From contig CANNZV010000123.1 in assembly GCA_947561585.1 (NCBI GenBank), forward strand, positions 186,001 to 250,000: DNA of 64,000 nt, in the 5' to 3' direction. This document shows, piece by piece, positions 37,960 to 49,108 of this stretch. Every line of letters starts with the position of its first letter. The stretch's first letter is position 1. Origin of the DNA: Caprella mutica. Its lineage: Eukaryota > Arthropoda > Malacostraca > Amphipoda > Caprellidae. The translations under genes and the position numbers were made by a program. The notes beneath the pieces are model-generated. The model was given only the letters and a program-made list of their open reading frames with translations. It made no database searches and was not told the DNA's origin.

Positions 37960-38826
37960 TATTGACTGTGCACTGACTGTGCTTTGACCGTGCACTGACT
38001 GTACATTGACTGTGCACTAACTGTACATTGACTGTGCACTAACTACTAACTGTGCATTGACTGTGCACTGCTGTGCATTGACTGTGCACTAACTGTACAT
38101 TGACTGTGCACTAACTGTACATTGACTGTGCACTAACTACTAACTGTGCATTGACTGTGCACTGCTGTGCATTGACTGTGCATTGACTGTGCATTGACCG
38201 TGCATTAACTGTGCATTGACAGTACATTAAATGTACATTGACTGTACATTGAATGTACATTGACTGTGCATTGACTGTGCATTGACTGTGCATTGACTGT
38301 GCTTCGAATGTGCATCGACTGTACATTGACTGCGCATTGACTGTGCATTGACTGTGCACCGACTGTGCATCGACTGTACATTGACTGTACATTGACTGTA
38401 CATTGAATGTACATTGACTGTGCATTGACTGAATTGACCGTGCATTGACTGTGCATTGACTGTGCATCGACTGTACATTGACTGTACATTGACTGTACAT
38501 TGACTGTACATTGACTGTACATTGACTGTGCATTGACTGAATTGACTGTGCATTGACTGTGCATTGACTGTACATTGACTGTACATTGACTGTACATTGA
38601 CTGTGCATTGACTGTGCATTGACTGTACATTGACTGTGCATTGACTGTGCATTGACTGTACATTGACTGTACATTGACTGAGCATTGACTGTGCATTGAC
38701 TGTACATTGACTGTACATTGACTGTACATTGACTGTACATTGACTCTACATTGACTGTACACTGACTGTACATTGACTGTGCACTGACAGTACATTGACT
38801 GTACATTGACTGTACATTGACTGTAC
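37960..38826. repeat. 11-bp tandem array
   Basis: About 78 units of CTGTACATTGA and CTGTGCATTGA. Longer blocks repeat: AACTACTAAC at 38041 and 38135, and GAATTGAC interruptions at about 38431 and 38539. Since 11 is not a multiple of three, all minus frames read the same 11-residue cycle (MYSQCTVNVQS). Confidence 0.95.
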
Positions 38827-39182
38827 ACGCATATTGATAGTAAAAAATATTTAATGCGGAAGAATAATAGTAACAGCTTTATTTTTTCTCTCTTTTTGAC
38901 GAAGTTACAGATAACCTTGTAGTAATAAAAAAGAATCAAAAGTAGTGCAACCTTCAATTCAGCCTGACATTTATTTACGACATTATAGAAAGATTCTAGC
39001 GAACAAAGAAAGGCAGAGACATTGCAGTTACATGCATTTGCATTTATACATAAAATAATAAAGAGAAAATGAGAAATTACTTAAATCTGATTCATTTCAA
39101 CTAATTGGTATATAAATTAATTCAAACAATCTCATATGTTATTGTAAATCTTTCTTACCAAAGTATAATGTATGGTACTAAC

Positions 39183-39975
39183 AAAATGTTTTTCAGAGCA
39201 ACATTGTTCCACTACTGGAATAATGTTATAATGTTGTAACAATATTTATATCAATGTTGTAACAATGTTGGGTCAATTTTGTTACAATGTTGGGTCAATG
39301 TTGTAACAATGTTGGGTCAATGTTGAAACAATGTTGATTCAATGTTGAAACAATGTTGGGTCAATGTTGGGTCAATGTTGAGTCAATGTTGAAACAATGT
39401 TGAATCAATGTTGTAACAATGTTGGGTCAATGTTGAAACAATGTTGAGTCAATGTTGTAACAATGTTGGGTCAATGTTGAAACAATGTTGAGTCAATGTT
39501 GAAACAATGTTGGGTCAATGTTGGGTCAATGTTGAGTAAATGTTGAAACAATGTTGAGTCAATGTTGTAACAATGTTGGGTCAATGTTGGGTCAATGTTG
39601 TAACAATGTTGGGTCAATGTTGTAACAATGTTGGGTCAATGTTGTAACAATGTTGGGTCAATGTTGTAACAATATTGGGTCTATGTTGTAACAATGTTGA
39701 GTCAATGTTGTAACAATGTTGGGTCAATGTTGTAACAATGTTGGGTCAATGTTGGGTCAATGTTGGGTCAATGTTGTAACAATGTTGTAACAATGTTGTA
39801 ACAATGTTGTAACAATGTTGTAACAATGTTGTAACAATGTTGAGTCAATGTCGAGTCAATGTTGAGTCAATGTTGTATCAATGTTGTAACAATGTTGAGT
39901 CAATGTTGAGTCAATGTTGAGTCAATGTTGTAACAATGTTGCCCCATGAAACATCGTTACCTGGGTAACTTTCCT
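39183..39975. repeat. Family I element: inverted ends around an 11/22-bp array
   Basis: Tandem units GTAACAATGTT and GGGTCAATGTT (39220-39938). The left edge GGTACTAACAAAATGTTTTTC leads to GAGCAACATTG, and the right edge CAATGTTGCCCCATGAAACA continues TCGTTACC, so the two edges are roughly inverted. Confidence 0.85.
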
Positions 39976-40354
39976 TTAGTAATATTTCATTTTAGTATCC
40001 AACACAAACACCAATAAGAATAATTGCAAAGCGATTTATTCCGTCAATAATTTAAATGTTAGCACTGAAGTCAGGAGTGATTCATCGCTCCAATATAGTG
40101 TAGATAAATTGAAATATAGGTGAGAATGTATAGGAGCACCAGTGGCAGACTCATGAATATGGAGAGATGCATTTGATACCACTGCAATGTTCATGGCGAT
40201 ATGCAGGCCTCAATTGCATTGTTTCACATTGAAAATAAACAGATATATAAAGAAAATAATCTCTAAGTAGCTATCTTATAAAGCAGATTCAGAATTGAAA
40301 CTGTGTCAAACTTTTAAAAAATCAAATATTTTTTATGTGAATCAAACCTATATA

Positions 40355-40503
40355 GGGTAAGTTACGAATTATCGGTCAGTACTACATCTCCGGTCATATA
40401 AGAAAACAACATTATAAAGCTCTGTGTAATAATAATATTTTTTATACTGTTTTTTCTTATATGTCCGAAGATGTAGTGCTGACCGATAATTCGTAAATTA
40501 CCC
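40355..40503. mobile_element. Family A foldback MITE, short core
   Basis: TA|GGGTAAGTTACGAATTATCG at the left, GATAATTCGTAAATTACCC|TA at the right. The arms are almost perfect complements and the core is reduced to AAAGCTCTGTGTAATAATAA. Confidence 0.9.
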
Positions 40504-41439
40504 TAGTATATATACAGTGTAAAATCTAGCTACGACAATGTTTGTGTCGTTTGTTATTATCCGGGTTTAATTTTTCGATGAGAAATCCGGAAAAATCTGT
40601 CCTTGAGTCTAGACCAGCGATAAATTCAGCCTATAGTATTGCCTACTTCCTTATTAAATTTTACTTTTGCTAATATATAGATACATTCTTTTAGGAACTG
40701 GTGCTGTGGAAATTTGAGTTGTTCGTTTAGTATGTTCTTTATATTTATTTATAAAAAATTTAAATGTTTGAAATAAAAGTTTAAAAAAAGTTTAACCTTG
40801 AAGTAACTAGTACCTACTATCTAACAAAATTATTCAATAAAATAAAACAATTCTTTTTTTAACTTTTCATCAATTATCATTTATGTATGACAATGATAAT
40901 AAGTATATGTAAGCAAAATCTTGACTTACAATTACAAAATATGTTTAAAATATGTTTACAAAATATGTTTAAAGTGTAAAATAAGTTCACAAAATGAGTT
41001 TAAAATTGGTTTAACTCCAATTAAAGTGAGTAAAAAAACTCATACCATGTTAAGAAAGCATACATTGTAAACCCTCCAAACTGAAAATACTATAAATAAG
41101 GATTATCCGAAATCTTCCTACGAAACAATTTGCCCAGACCAAAGTAGTGCTCAGGGATTTCGGCCACTGTCTCAATCGAAACGAAATACCCCCTCCCCCT
41201 CTCCATCGTAGTGAACTAACTATCTAAAATTGTGTTGTTCAACCTAATTGCCCTTAAATATTTAAAGTTCAGTATTGTATATGAATAATTTAAATGTCAT
41301 GGGAAAAGTTAAATCTTGTTAATAATATCAAAAGAAACATCCTTTATCTAACTGAATATTTATTTTTTTCTTTTGGGTTTAATTGTATTTAAAATTTCCA
41401 ATTTGTTACTATTTTTGAAGACAAATGATACCTTAACAA

Positions 41440-41619
41440 GAGTAAGTTGCAGGTTATCGGACGGTTCCACATCTTCGGTCATATAAGAAAAAATGCATAT
41501 TTTAAATTATCTCTCCAGGTTTCAGGATACCAATTAAAGATGAAGGTAATTAACATTTATTAAATATACTTTTTATATGATAGACAATGTGGAACTGTCC
41601 TATAACTTGGAACTTATCC
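41440..41619. mobile_element. Family A foldback MITE, diverged
   Basis: Left GAGTAAGTTGCAGGTTATCG, right GGAACTGTCCTATAACTTGG and AACTTATCC. The inner CACATCTTCGGTCATATAAG motif is intact. Confidence 0.75.
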
Positions 41620-41679
41620 TATTTACTTTTATCTTATATTAATTACTACTTTATTAATTCTAACGAAAAGCTTTATTTG

Positions 41680-41830
41680 GTAGCAAGGATTCTTGGAACA
41701 ATATTGTCCCGATAAACATTGTATCAACATTGACAATATTTAGTCAATGTTGCTACAATGTTCTCCCAATAAACATTGTTACAACATTGCCAATATTTGA
41801 ACAATGTTGGAACAATTTTTTTCCTATGAA
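41680..41830. repeat. Family I remnant with few units
   Basis: GGTAGCAAGGATTCTTGGAA then CAATATTGTCCCGATAAACA, CAATGTTGCTACAATGTT and CCAATAAACATTGTTAC. It carries the edge and unit motifs of the Family I loci but only a few imperfect repeats. It would lie in the putative first intron of the minus-strand gene. Confidence 0.7.
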
Positions 41831-41861
41831 CATTATTTTCTGAACACTGAGGTAAACTCAC

Positions 41862-41893
41862 CTGAATTTTGTCTGAATGTTGACGAATGCCAT
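41862..41893 (-). CDS. Candidate first coding exon of the minus-strand gene
   Basis: On the minus strand an ATG sits in a strong start context (CCATGG). It opens MAFVNIQTKF, and after ten codons plus two bases comes CAG|GTGAGT, a perfect splice donor. An in-frame TAG lies just upstream, so this is the first ATG in its frame. The leftover AG joins to T at the 26222 acceptor of the coding exon to give a Ser codon and keeps that frame open. The implied intron is about 15.6 kb. An upstream out-of-frame ATG (at about 41900) ends in the other phase and would fit the alternative 26226 acceptor, so two start forms are possible. The transcribed exon probably reaches back into 41894-42000, with a CACGTG E-box at about 41942-41947. 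The linkage is inference from phase and signal quality. With only 32 coding bases, chance agreement cannot be excluded. Confidence 0.35.
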
Positions 41894-43017
41894 GGATGAA
41901 ACATGTAACTATCGAGCTGAAAGTGTCAGTTATTTGAAAGCCACGTGACACCTTTCAAGAAAAACGAACCGACACATCTCGACACTTGAGACCGACACAA
42001 TCTAATTAGCACTGTGATAAATAATATTCACTTGCTAGTGACAGTGTAGAATGAAGTGATTATGATGAATGATTTATAATGCATTGAGTCAAGGAATTAA
42101 TGTTGAAAATAATTAAACTGTTTGTTCAGAGAATTTTTTTTCACGGGAATTGGAAAATTTTGAATGAAAAAATGTAATGGAAAATAATTTAGTTAATCAA
42201 ATTTAAGATATATCTGAAAAAATAACAAATAATGATTAATTTAAATTGAAGAACATTAAAAATAATTGTAGACTGAAAAATTAAGGTAAAAATAAATTTT
42301 TCTAAAATAAATTATTGTGAATCCAATCAAATTTCAAATAATGGGAATAAAATGTAAAAATAACTTCTTAAAATCTTTCATTATAAAACAAAACATTCTT
42401 TAATTACATATTAATAATAATTAACATTACATATTAATATCTATTGGCTTGAACACTGAACAGTTCAAATTGCTACATTTTCTAGAAAAAAAGAGATGAT
42501 ACAGGACATTTTTCCAATCTAAATTATGCAATATGTTTGAATATATTAATATTGTGAAATTTTTAATTACTAAATTCAGTTATATTTCAGAGACTCGATT
42601 TTTTAAAACTAAAAAAAACTTTTATCTCAATAAAAATAATAATTAATGAAAAGAGGGAAGGATTTAACTGAAATATTTAACATAATTTATGTGCTACAAA
42701 CATACCCCATATATTGTGTACAAGAAATATACGAATTAAATTGGTATGATCTATCTGTTCAATTCGTTCTTGTATTAATTGAAAAATCAAAAAATAAATA
42801 AAAAATTATTATAGATTGAAAATTATTTTTCAGATTTAAATATTGTTTTCTTGTTTTTAGTGGAAAAATATTGTTATTTTCTTAATTATTGCTTTATTAA
42901 TGATAAGCAAGTAAATTTAAAATGTTACAAAAATGGTAATTACAGTGCTAGTTATGAATTAATTGCACTACTAAATATTAATGTAGTTGATTTTAACCTG
43001 TTATTTTCAATTTTTTA

Positions 43018-43052
43018 CAACATGATCGAAAATGGGGAACTGTCCGTTAACT
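43018..43052. mobile_element. Family A right-arm fragment
   Basis: Only CATGATCGAAAATGGGGAAC and CTGTCCGTTAACT remain. It lies at the end of an otherwise AT-rich 67-codon frame that I do not consider coding. Confidence 0.45.
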
Positions 43053-43385
43053 AATTTGATAGTATAATTGAATATTCTTAAGCCTAAGATAATCACATCA
43101 TGAAATCAATCATAGCTTAATACTTGGATAAAAGTTTGGTAACTAAAGATTATGTTTTAGATTATTGAAAAATTAACATATTTTGTAATGAATTAGCATC
43201 AAATTATAATGCAAATCACAGACTACAACATATAAATTATATACACACTCTATGTTAAATTTTCATTGCTGCACTGTAATTATTATTAGTTATTGAACTG
43301 GTGAAAGAGAGACGAGACACACACCGACACACACACCGTGACAGAGACTAAATAGTACTGAGAAGAGGGCACCTGCTGTACCATG

Positions 43386-43555
43386 CGGGTAGAGAGTGAG
43401 TGTAGAGAGAGTGAGGGCAGAGAGAGTGAGGGTACAATGAGTGAAGGCAGATATAGTGAGGGCAGATATAGTGAGGGCAGAGAGAGTGAGATGAAAGAGT
43501 GAGAGTAAGGGTAGATAGAGAATGCGGGTAGATAGAGTGAGTGGAAAGAGAGGGA
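43386..43555. repeat. GAGAGAGTGAGGGTA array, left block
   Basis: Irregular 15-17 bp units (AGAGAGTGAGGGCAG, ATATAGTGAGGGCAG). Same theme as the block at 44275. Confidence 0.9.
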
Positions 43556-43904
43556 CAGAGATTCACAAGGAAAAATAATCACACTAAAGGCACCGTACGC
43601 CCATCTAAGGTTGATCCAAGTGCAGCAAGTGAACACTTTTGACAATCTCTCAATCACATCACCCAATGCTCCAAGCCTAAACTTAGTGCACGGGCTGCAC
43701 CACAAGAATCAGGGTTTTGGACCTGAACCCTAGAAAACAATCTCAACCAGTACACAGACATTAGGAGAAATGTGACCATCTCGGGAGTTTAGGATTTACC
43801 ACGATTAGTACAGTCACTACAGCCTCACTACATTATCCATGTAAGAATGTGGGTGTAGTAGTCAGATCTCAACCTCTCTCGGGGTCTCTCTCCATATCTC
43901 AGGT

Positions 43905-44274
43905 ACCAACTTGGTTGCTCGGGCCTGAATGCTTGGAGGTCATAAGGGGCCTGAGGTCAAACTCTAACTGAGTTAGGGTTACTGACAATTCAAGGAGGCT
44001 GATGTCAGCATGGTCATTTCGCACTCCAACATGCAGGACTTTACACTTGCCTCAGTTGAAGGCAATGACCACTCTCCGATCCTTGTCAAGTCCATCCTCA
44101 GCCCATTCACTGCATAAGGATCAGTCGCATCGATGCCAAGCTTGATATCGTCTACAAACTTGCTTCTCTTCGAAATGATCCCAGTATTTAAATCATTAAT
44201 GTATGTGAGGAAGAACAGAGATCCTAAAACAGATCCTTGAGGTACTCAACTGGTAACAAAAGACCACTCAGAGC
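43905..44274 (-). pseudogene. Relic of a CR1/L2-type non-LTR retrotransposon reverse transcriptase
   Basis: Read on the minus strand, this encodes hallmark reverse-transcriptase segments in the usual order: EWSFVTS*VPQGSVLG, then FFLTYINDLNTGIISK, then KFVDDIKLG (the F-x-D-D catalytic box), then DLTRIGEWS, and in another frame FN*GKCKVLHVGVRN. This order and wording match the palm region of CR1-like LINE polymerases (established family knowledge). It is dead: the Gly before VPQG is a stop, a second stop interrupts FN-GKCK, and a frameshift with a probable deletion separates GEWS from FN. Only the middle of the polymerase remains. There is no endonuclease, and the 3' end is not identifiable. 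It begins abruptly at a GA-rich minisatellite, and a related array lies about 350 bp past its other end. Confidence 0.8.
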
Positions 44275-44640
44275 GTGAAGGTAGATAGAGTGATGGTAGA
44301 GAGAATGAGGGTAGAGAGAATGAGGGTAGAGAGAGTGAGGGTAAAGAGAGTGAGGATAGAGAGAGTGAGGATAGAGAGAGTGAGGATAGAGAGAGTGAGG
44401 ATAGAGAGAGTGAGGATAGAGAGAGTGAGGATAGAGAGAGTGAGAGTAGAGAACGTGATGGTAAAGAAATTGATGGCAGAGAAAGTGATGCTAGAGAGAG
44501 TTAGGTAAAGAGGGTGTGAGGGTAGAGAGAGTGATAGTAGAGAGAGTGAGGTAAAAAAATTGAGGTAAGGAGAGAGTGTAGAGTATGAGATTAGAGAGTG
44601 AGGGTATGGAGAGATAGAGCGGGTAGAGAAGAGTGAGGGA
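44275..44640. repeat. GAGAGAGTGAGGATA array, right block
   Basis: About 20 units, 15 bp in the regular core (TGAGGATAGAGAGAG). It directly abuts the reverse-transcriptase relic. The 129-codon minus frame (ILTLS repeats) is a by-product. Confidence 0.92.
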
Positions 44641-44949
44641 TTTATAAAATATATCAAATCATGTTTAGTTTTTTATCTTCATATTTAAAAAGTGAAAGAC
44701 ATAAAATTTATATTGAATTACAAAATCTATCATAATTGCATTACCATACTATGTAGATATAACATTCCCTTTCGCATTCATTACCGTACAATATCAACAT
44801 AAATTACCTAGGCACATCATCGACCTAATAAAAGTAATAAAGAAAAAGTAAGTATAAAATAAAGCTGAGATTTAGCTAAAGTGAAGACACGGCCGAGACT
44901 TTTATTTAATGTGATAAAAAGACAAGAAGCAACAGATGAGTACAGGTAA

Positions 44950-45888
44950 ATTGCAGCACCAGTTGCATCACCAAAAGCAGTACCAGTTGCAGTACCAGTT
45001 GCAGCACCAGTTGCAGTACCAGTTGCATCACCAGTTGCATCACCAGTTGCAGCACCAGTTGCAGTACCAGTTGCAGTACCAGTTGCATCACCAAAAGCAG
45101 AACCAGTTGCAGTACCAGTTGCAGCACCTGTTGCATCACCAGTTGCAGCACCAGTTGCAGCACCAGTTGCAGCACCAGTTGCAGCACCAGTTGCATCACC
45201 AGTTGCAGCACCAGTTGCATCACCAGTTGCATCACTAGTTGCATCACTAGTTGCAGCACCAGTTGCCTCACCAGTTGCATCACCAGTTGCAGTACCAGTT
45301 GCAGCACCAGTTGCAGCACCAGTTGCAGCACCAGTTGCAGCACCAGTTGCAGCACCAGTTGCAGTACCAGTTGCATCACCAAAAGCAGTACCAGTTGCAG
45401 TACCAGTTGCAGCACCTGTTGCATCACCATTTGCATCACCACTTGCAGCACCAGTTGCAGCACCAGTTGCATCACCAGTTGCAGCACCAGTTGCAGCACC
45501 AATTGCATCACCAGTTGCAGCACCAGTTGCAGTACCAGTTGCAGCACCTGTTGCATCACCATTTGCATCACCATTTGCAGCACCAGTTGCAGCACCAGTT
45601 GCATCACCAGTTGCAGCACCAGTTGCAGCACCAATTGCAGCACCAATTGCATCACCAGTTGCAGCACCAGTTGCAGCACCTGTTGCATCACCATTTGCAT
45701 CACCACTTGCAGCACCAGTTGCAGCACCAGTTGCAGCACCAGTTGCAGCACCAGTTGCAGCACCAATTGCATCACCAGTTGCAGCACCAGTTGCAGTACC
45801 AGTTGCAGCACCTGTTGCATCACCATTTGCATCACCATTTGCAGCACCAGTTGCAGCACCAGTTGCAGCACCATTTGCATCACCATTT
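44950..45888. repeat. 12-bp tandem array with 132-bp higher-order repeat
   Basis: About 77 units of CCAGTTGCAGCA (variants CATCA, GTA, ATTTGCA, AAAAGCA). The block CCTGTTGCATCACCATTTGC starts at 45415, 45547, 45679 and 45811, exactly 132 bp (11 units) apart. Open frames on both strands (QHQL on plus; LVLQ and VMQ repeats on minus, up to 326 codons) follow from the period. Confidence 0.97.
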
Positions 45889-45899
45889 CTATCTATTTC

Positions 45900-47049
45900 T
45901 GCGATAGTAATCTACGGCATTTAATATCCATTATATTGAACGTATTGGTGAAACATATTAATTCATTTAATATTGATTATTCAAATTTTCTAAAGTAGTA
46001 GGTATGAGGAATAATAATTTTTAATATCAATAACTTTAATTATACTTGCATATATTTTTCATTTAAAATTTAAATTGATTCATTCTGAACAGTGAATGAA
46101 ACGGACCCAATAAAATTACCTTCGTATAGTACAGCTTCTAACAAAAATATTCAAATGTGCACCAATTACAGTTGAATGAAACTCATAGATTGTAGGTTCA
46201 ACGCTCTATCTTTGAAGGTAAATCGCGATCATAAATTGGACCAAATTGACTATAAAATATAGAAGTGTGCTCAGTCTACACCAAACAAACGATAAAATGA
46301 CAAATATGTACGAACATACTCTGTTAGAACTATCGTTATTAGTTACTTCACTGACATTTTTTATGGCGACCGCTGGCATCTCTCCCGACATCTAACAGTA
46401 AAGATGAATTTGCTAGATAGTTTTTGCACAGCTCAATTGTTGAACCTCTGTGTCAATATAATGACCATCAATTTTATATTTTTGCGTTAGAAGGTGGATT
46501 ATAAAAATTATCACAAAATCGTAAGATCTAGGAAATTATATATCATTTTGCATTATAAATTTTTTTTTTCAGTTTAGTTCAGTTCAGTACACTGATGAAA
46601 ATAAATTGTATTGAAATAAGTAAAATTATAGTCTAGTAAAACAAGTAAATTTTAGCCAAAACCTTATGTGAAAATGAAATGATGCAAACAATTCAATGCT
46701 AAGACGATATCATAATTGTTATATTCAATTTTATTTTGCAAGAAGAAATTCAGCAAAAGTATATCATAATTGTCAATAAGTTTAAAAATTCGAACAAAAA
46801 AATTCATCATGAAAAACGACCAACGCAACAAATGAAACGGACTGTACGTTACTTTGAATAGGCTAATAAATTAAATACTTTGAAGAGTGCTGCTAAATAT
46901 ATACAAGCTATCAATCATTTCCAACTGGTAGGAATTATTAAATATACAAAATAAATATATCCCTTTTTTAGCTAAAGCAATCATTATTATCATTATCAGC
47001 CTATCAAAATGACAACAAAAACTAAGTATGTTACAATATATTATGTAAG
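45900..47049. other. AT-rich spacer
   Basis: No supported feature; 61-codon chance frame at 46206. Confidence 0.5.
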
Positions 47050-47492
47050 AGTGTTAAAGTAGCAAGATATACATTTAGAGTAGCAAAGTAGCAAGATATA
47101 CATTCAGAGTAGCAAAGTAGTAAAATGAAGTAAGTATTTAAGTAGCAAAGTAGCAAAATGAAGTAAGTATTTAAGTAGCAAAGTAGCAACATATACGTTT
47201 AGAGTAGCAAAGTAGTAACATATATATATATATTTAGAGTAGCAAAGTAGCAACATATATATTTAGAGTAGCAAAGTAGCAAGATATATGTTTAGAGTAG
47301 CTAAGTAGCAAGATATACATTTAGAGTAGCAAAGTAGCAAGATATATATTTAGAGTAGCAAAGTAGCAAGATATACATTTAGAGTAGCAAAGTAGCAAGA
47401 TATACATTTAGAGTAGCAAAGTAGCAAGATATACATTTAGAGTAGCAAAGTAGCAAGATATACATTTAGAGTAGCAAAGTAGCAAGATAAAG
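47050..47492. repeat. 29-bp tandem array
   Basis: About 15 units of AGAGTAGCAAAGTAGCAAGA + TATACATTT; early units have AAATGAAGTAAGTATTTA instead. Confidence 0.93.
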
Positions 47493-47663
47493 TGTTCAAG
47501 TTGTGACAGAGTATCAAGTTGTACTAACTACGAAAGTTCCAATAGGTGATTTATTGTATAAGAAACACAAGAAAGAAAACTGAATGAAGGATTGATTTAA
47601 GTCTTTGAGTGGTAATAATTAATATCAAAACTATAGAACTTTGACTACAGTAAATACAAAAAT

Positions 47664-47780
47664 AATATTAATTCAAATATAGAAATGATATTAGTTCAAA
47701 TATAGAAATGATATTAGTTCAAATATAGAAATGATATTAGTTCAAATATATAAATGATATTAATTCAAATATATAAATGA
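47664..47780. repeat. 23-bp tandem repeat
   Basis: Five units of ATAGAAATGATATTAGTTCA + AAT. Confidence 0.93.
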
Positions 47781-47865
47781 GTCTCTCAAATATTCTTAAA
47801 GTCTTCTATATATTCTACACAAAATGGTGTAAACATTTCTTCGAAATACATTAATTTTCGTCGAC

Positions 47866-48165
47866 AGGACGTCAAGTCGACAAGGCGTTTCATCGACAGA
47901 GCATTACGTCAAGTCCTTTTGTCGATTTTGAAACTCTCGAAATAAATGGCCATTATGTAGTTTATTGTAACCGCTAGTTTTTTGTGCTGTGCATTTCATG
48001 ATTGCTTAATGACCTGGTAGGGGGGGGGGGGGGGGGTGGGGGGGGGGGGGAGAGGGGGCGGTACCTACCTATACACTCTTGTTAGAATTTGATAATATCT
48101 CTTTTACGAAAATTGATCGACGTTAATCTTGTCAACGAAATGTCTGTTGACGAAATGTTAGTCAA
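47866..48165. mobile_element. Family H element without the large array
   Basis: The left end, CGTCGACAGGACGTCAAGTC then GACAAGGCGTTTCATCGACA, is inverted relative to the right end, which contains GATCGACGTTAATCTTGTC and AACGAAATGTCTGTTGACG. The inner part is the same as the 28.2-kb copy. A G-only run (about 48019-48050) lies where the other copy has GGGGGGTTAGAGGGG. Confidence 0.75.
48019..48058. repeat. Poly-G tract
   Basis: Nearly unbroken G over about 35 bp within the Family H copy. It could form a G-quadruplex, but the length may also be uncertain from sequencing. Confidence 0.85.
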
Positions 48166-48305
48166 TAAATTAAAATTACTTTATAAATATTCAGTCAACA
48201 AATAAAATGTGTCACGATTAAAAGATTACTACTCTTATAATTGAAGTAACTTAGTAGGAATTAATTAGAATCACTGAAATATTAAGGGTATATACCAGTA
48301 ATAAA

Positions 48306-48370
48306 TCCCTCTTGCCTGGGGCATTCCCTTACTGTCCCAGGAAAAAATCCTTCTTGCCTGGGGAAGGGAA
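48306..48370. repeat. Short duplication
   Basis: AATCC-TCTTGCCTGGGG occurs twice about 45 bp apart, with a GGGA/TCCC pairing between them. Confidence 0.6.
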
Positions 48371-48692
48371 AATATTTTCACAGTCAGAGATAAAGTCTAT
48401 GGAGTTTATTAAGAATATTTTACTAGAAAATTATGGCAATCGGCCGTTATTAAATAAACTTTTGAATCGAAATAAGAAAACAAAAAAATGACCTATTCAA
48501 TTTGCCAATACAAAGGGAATTAATAGATCTAGAGTATTGCGATATTTATTTATTAAAAAGAGAACAATGGAGAGTTTTATCTTTAATTAGCTCTTGAAAT
48601 TGTTTCCTTTAAAAATAGCCAAAGTTTGCGAGACAATGTCAAGCTGTTATTACAGTCTGTCTTAACAATTTATTCAGGATACCAGGCGAAAA

Positions 48693-49108
48693 TGGTAACT
48701 TATACTGTTCTATCGCAAACAATTGGGACAATATTGGGATAATATTGAGATAATATTGAGATAATATTGGGATAATATTGGGACAATATTGGGACAATAT
48801 TGGGACAATATTGAGATAATATTGGGATAATATTGGGATAATATTGGGATAATATTGGGACAATATTGGGATAATATTGGGACAATATTGGGACAATATT
48901 GGGATAATATTGGGACAATATTGGGATAATATTGTGACAATATTTAGATAATATTGGGATAATATTAGGAGGATATTAGGACAATATTAGGACATTATTG
49001 GGATAATATTGGGACATTATTGGGATAATATTGGGACAATATTGGGACAATATTTATTTAATTACTCAATTCACATTGGCCCGAGAAACATTGCTACCTG
49101 TGATGAAA
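48693..49108. repeat. Family I element: 11-bp array between inverted edges
   Basis: About 30 units of ACAATATTGGG and ATAATATTGGG (48719-49055). The right edge GGCCCGAGAAACATTGCTAC then CTG matches the right edge at 39.95 kb (CCCCATGAAACATCGTTACC). The left edge GGTAACTTATACTGTTCT is weaker. Confidence 0.85.

Noticed and set aside
38111..38957. 231- to 250-codon Cys/Gln/Ser-rich frames
   Set aside because: All three minus frames give the same 11-residue cycle from an 11-bp unit.
44906..45907. Long Gln/His- and Leu/Val/Gln-rich frames on both strands
   Set aside because: Both follow from the 12-bp repeat; simultaneous open frames on both strands show periodicity, not coding.
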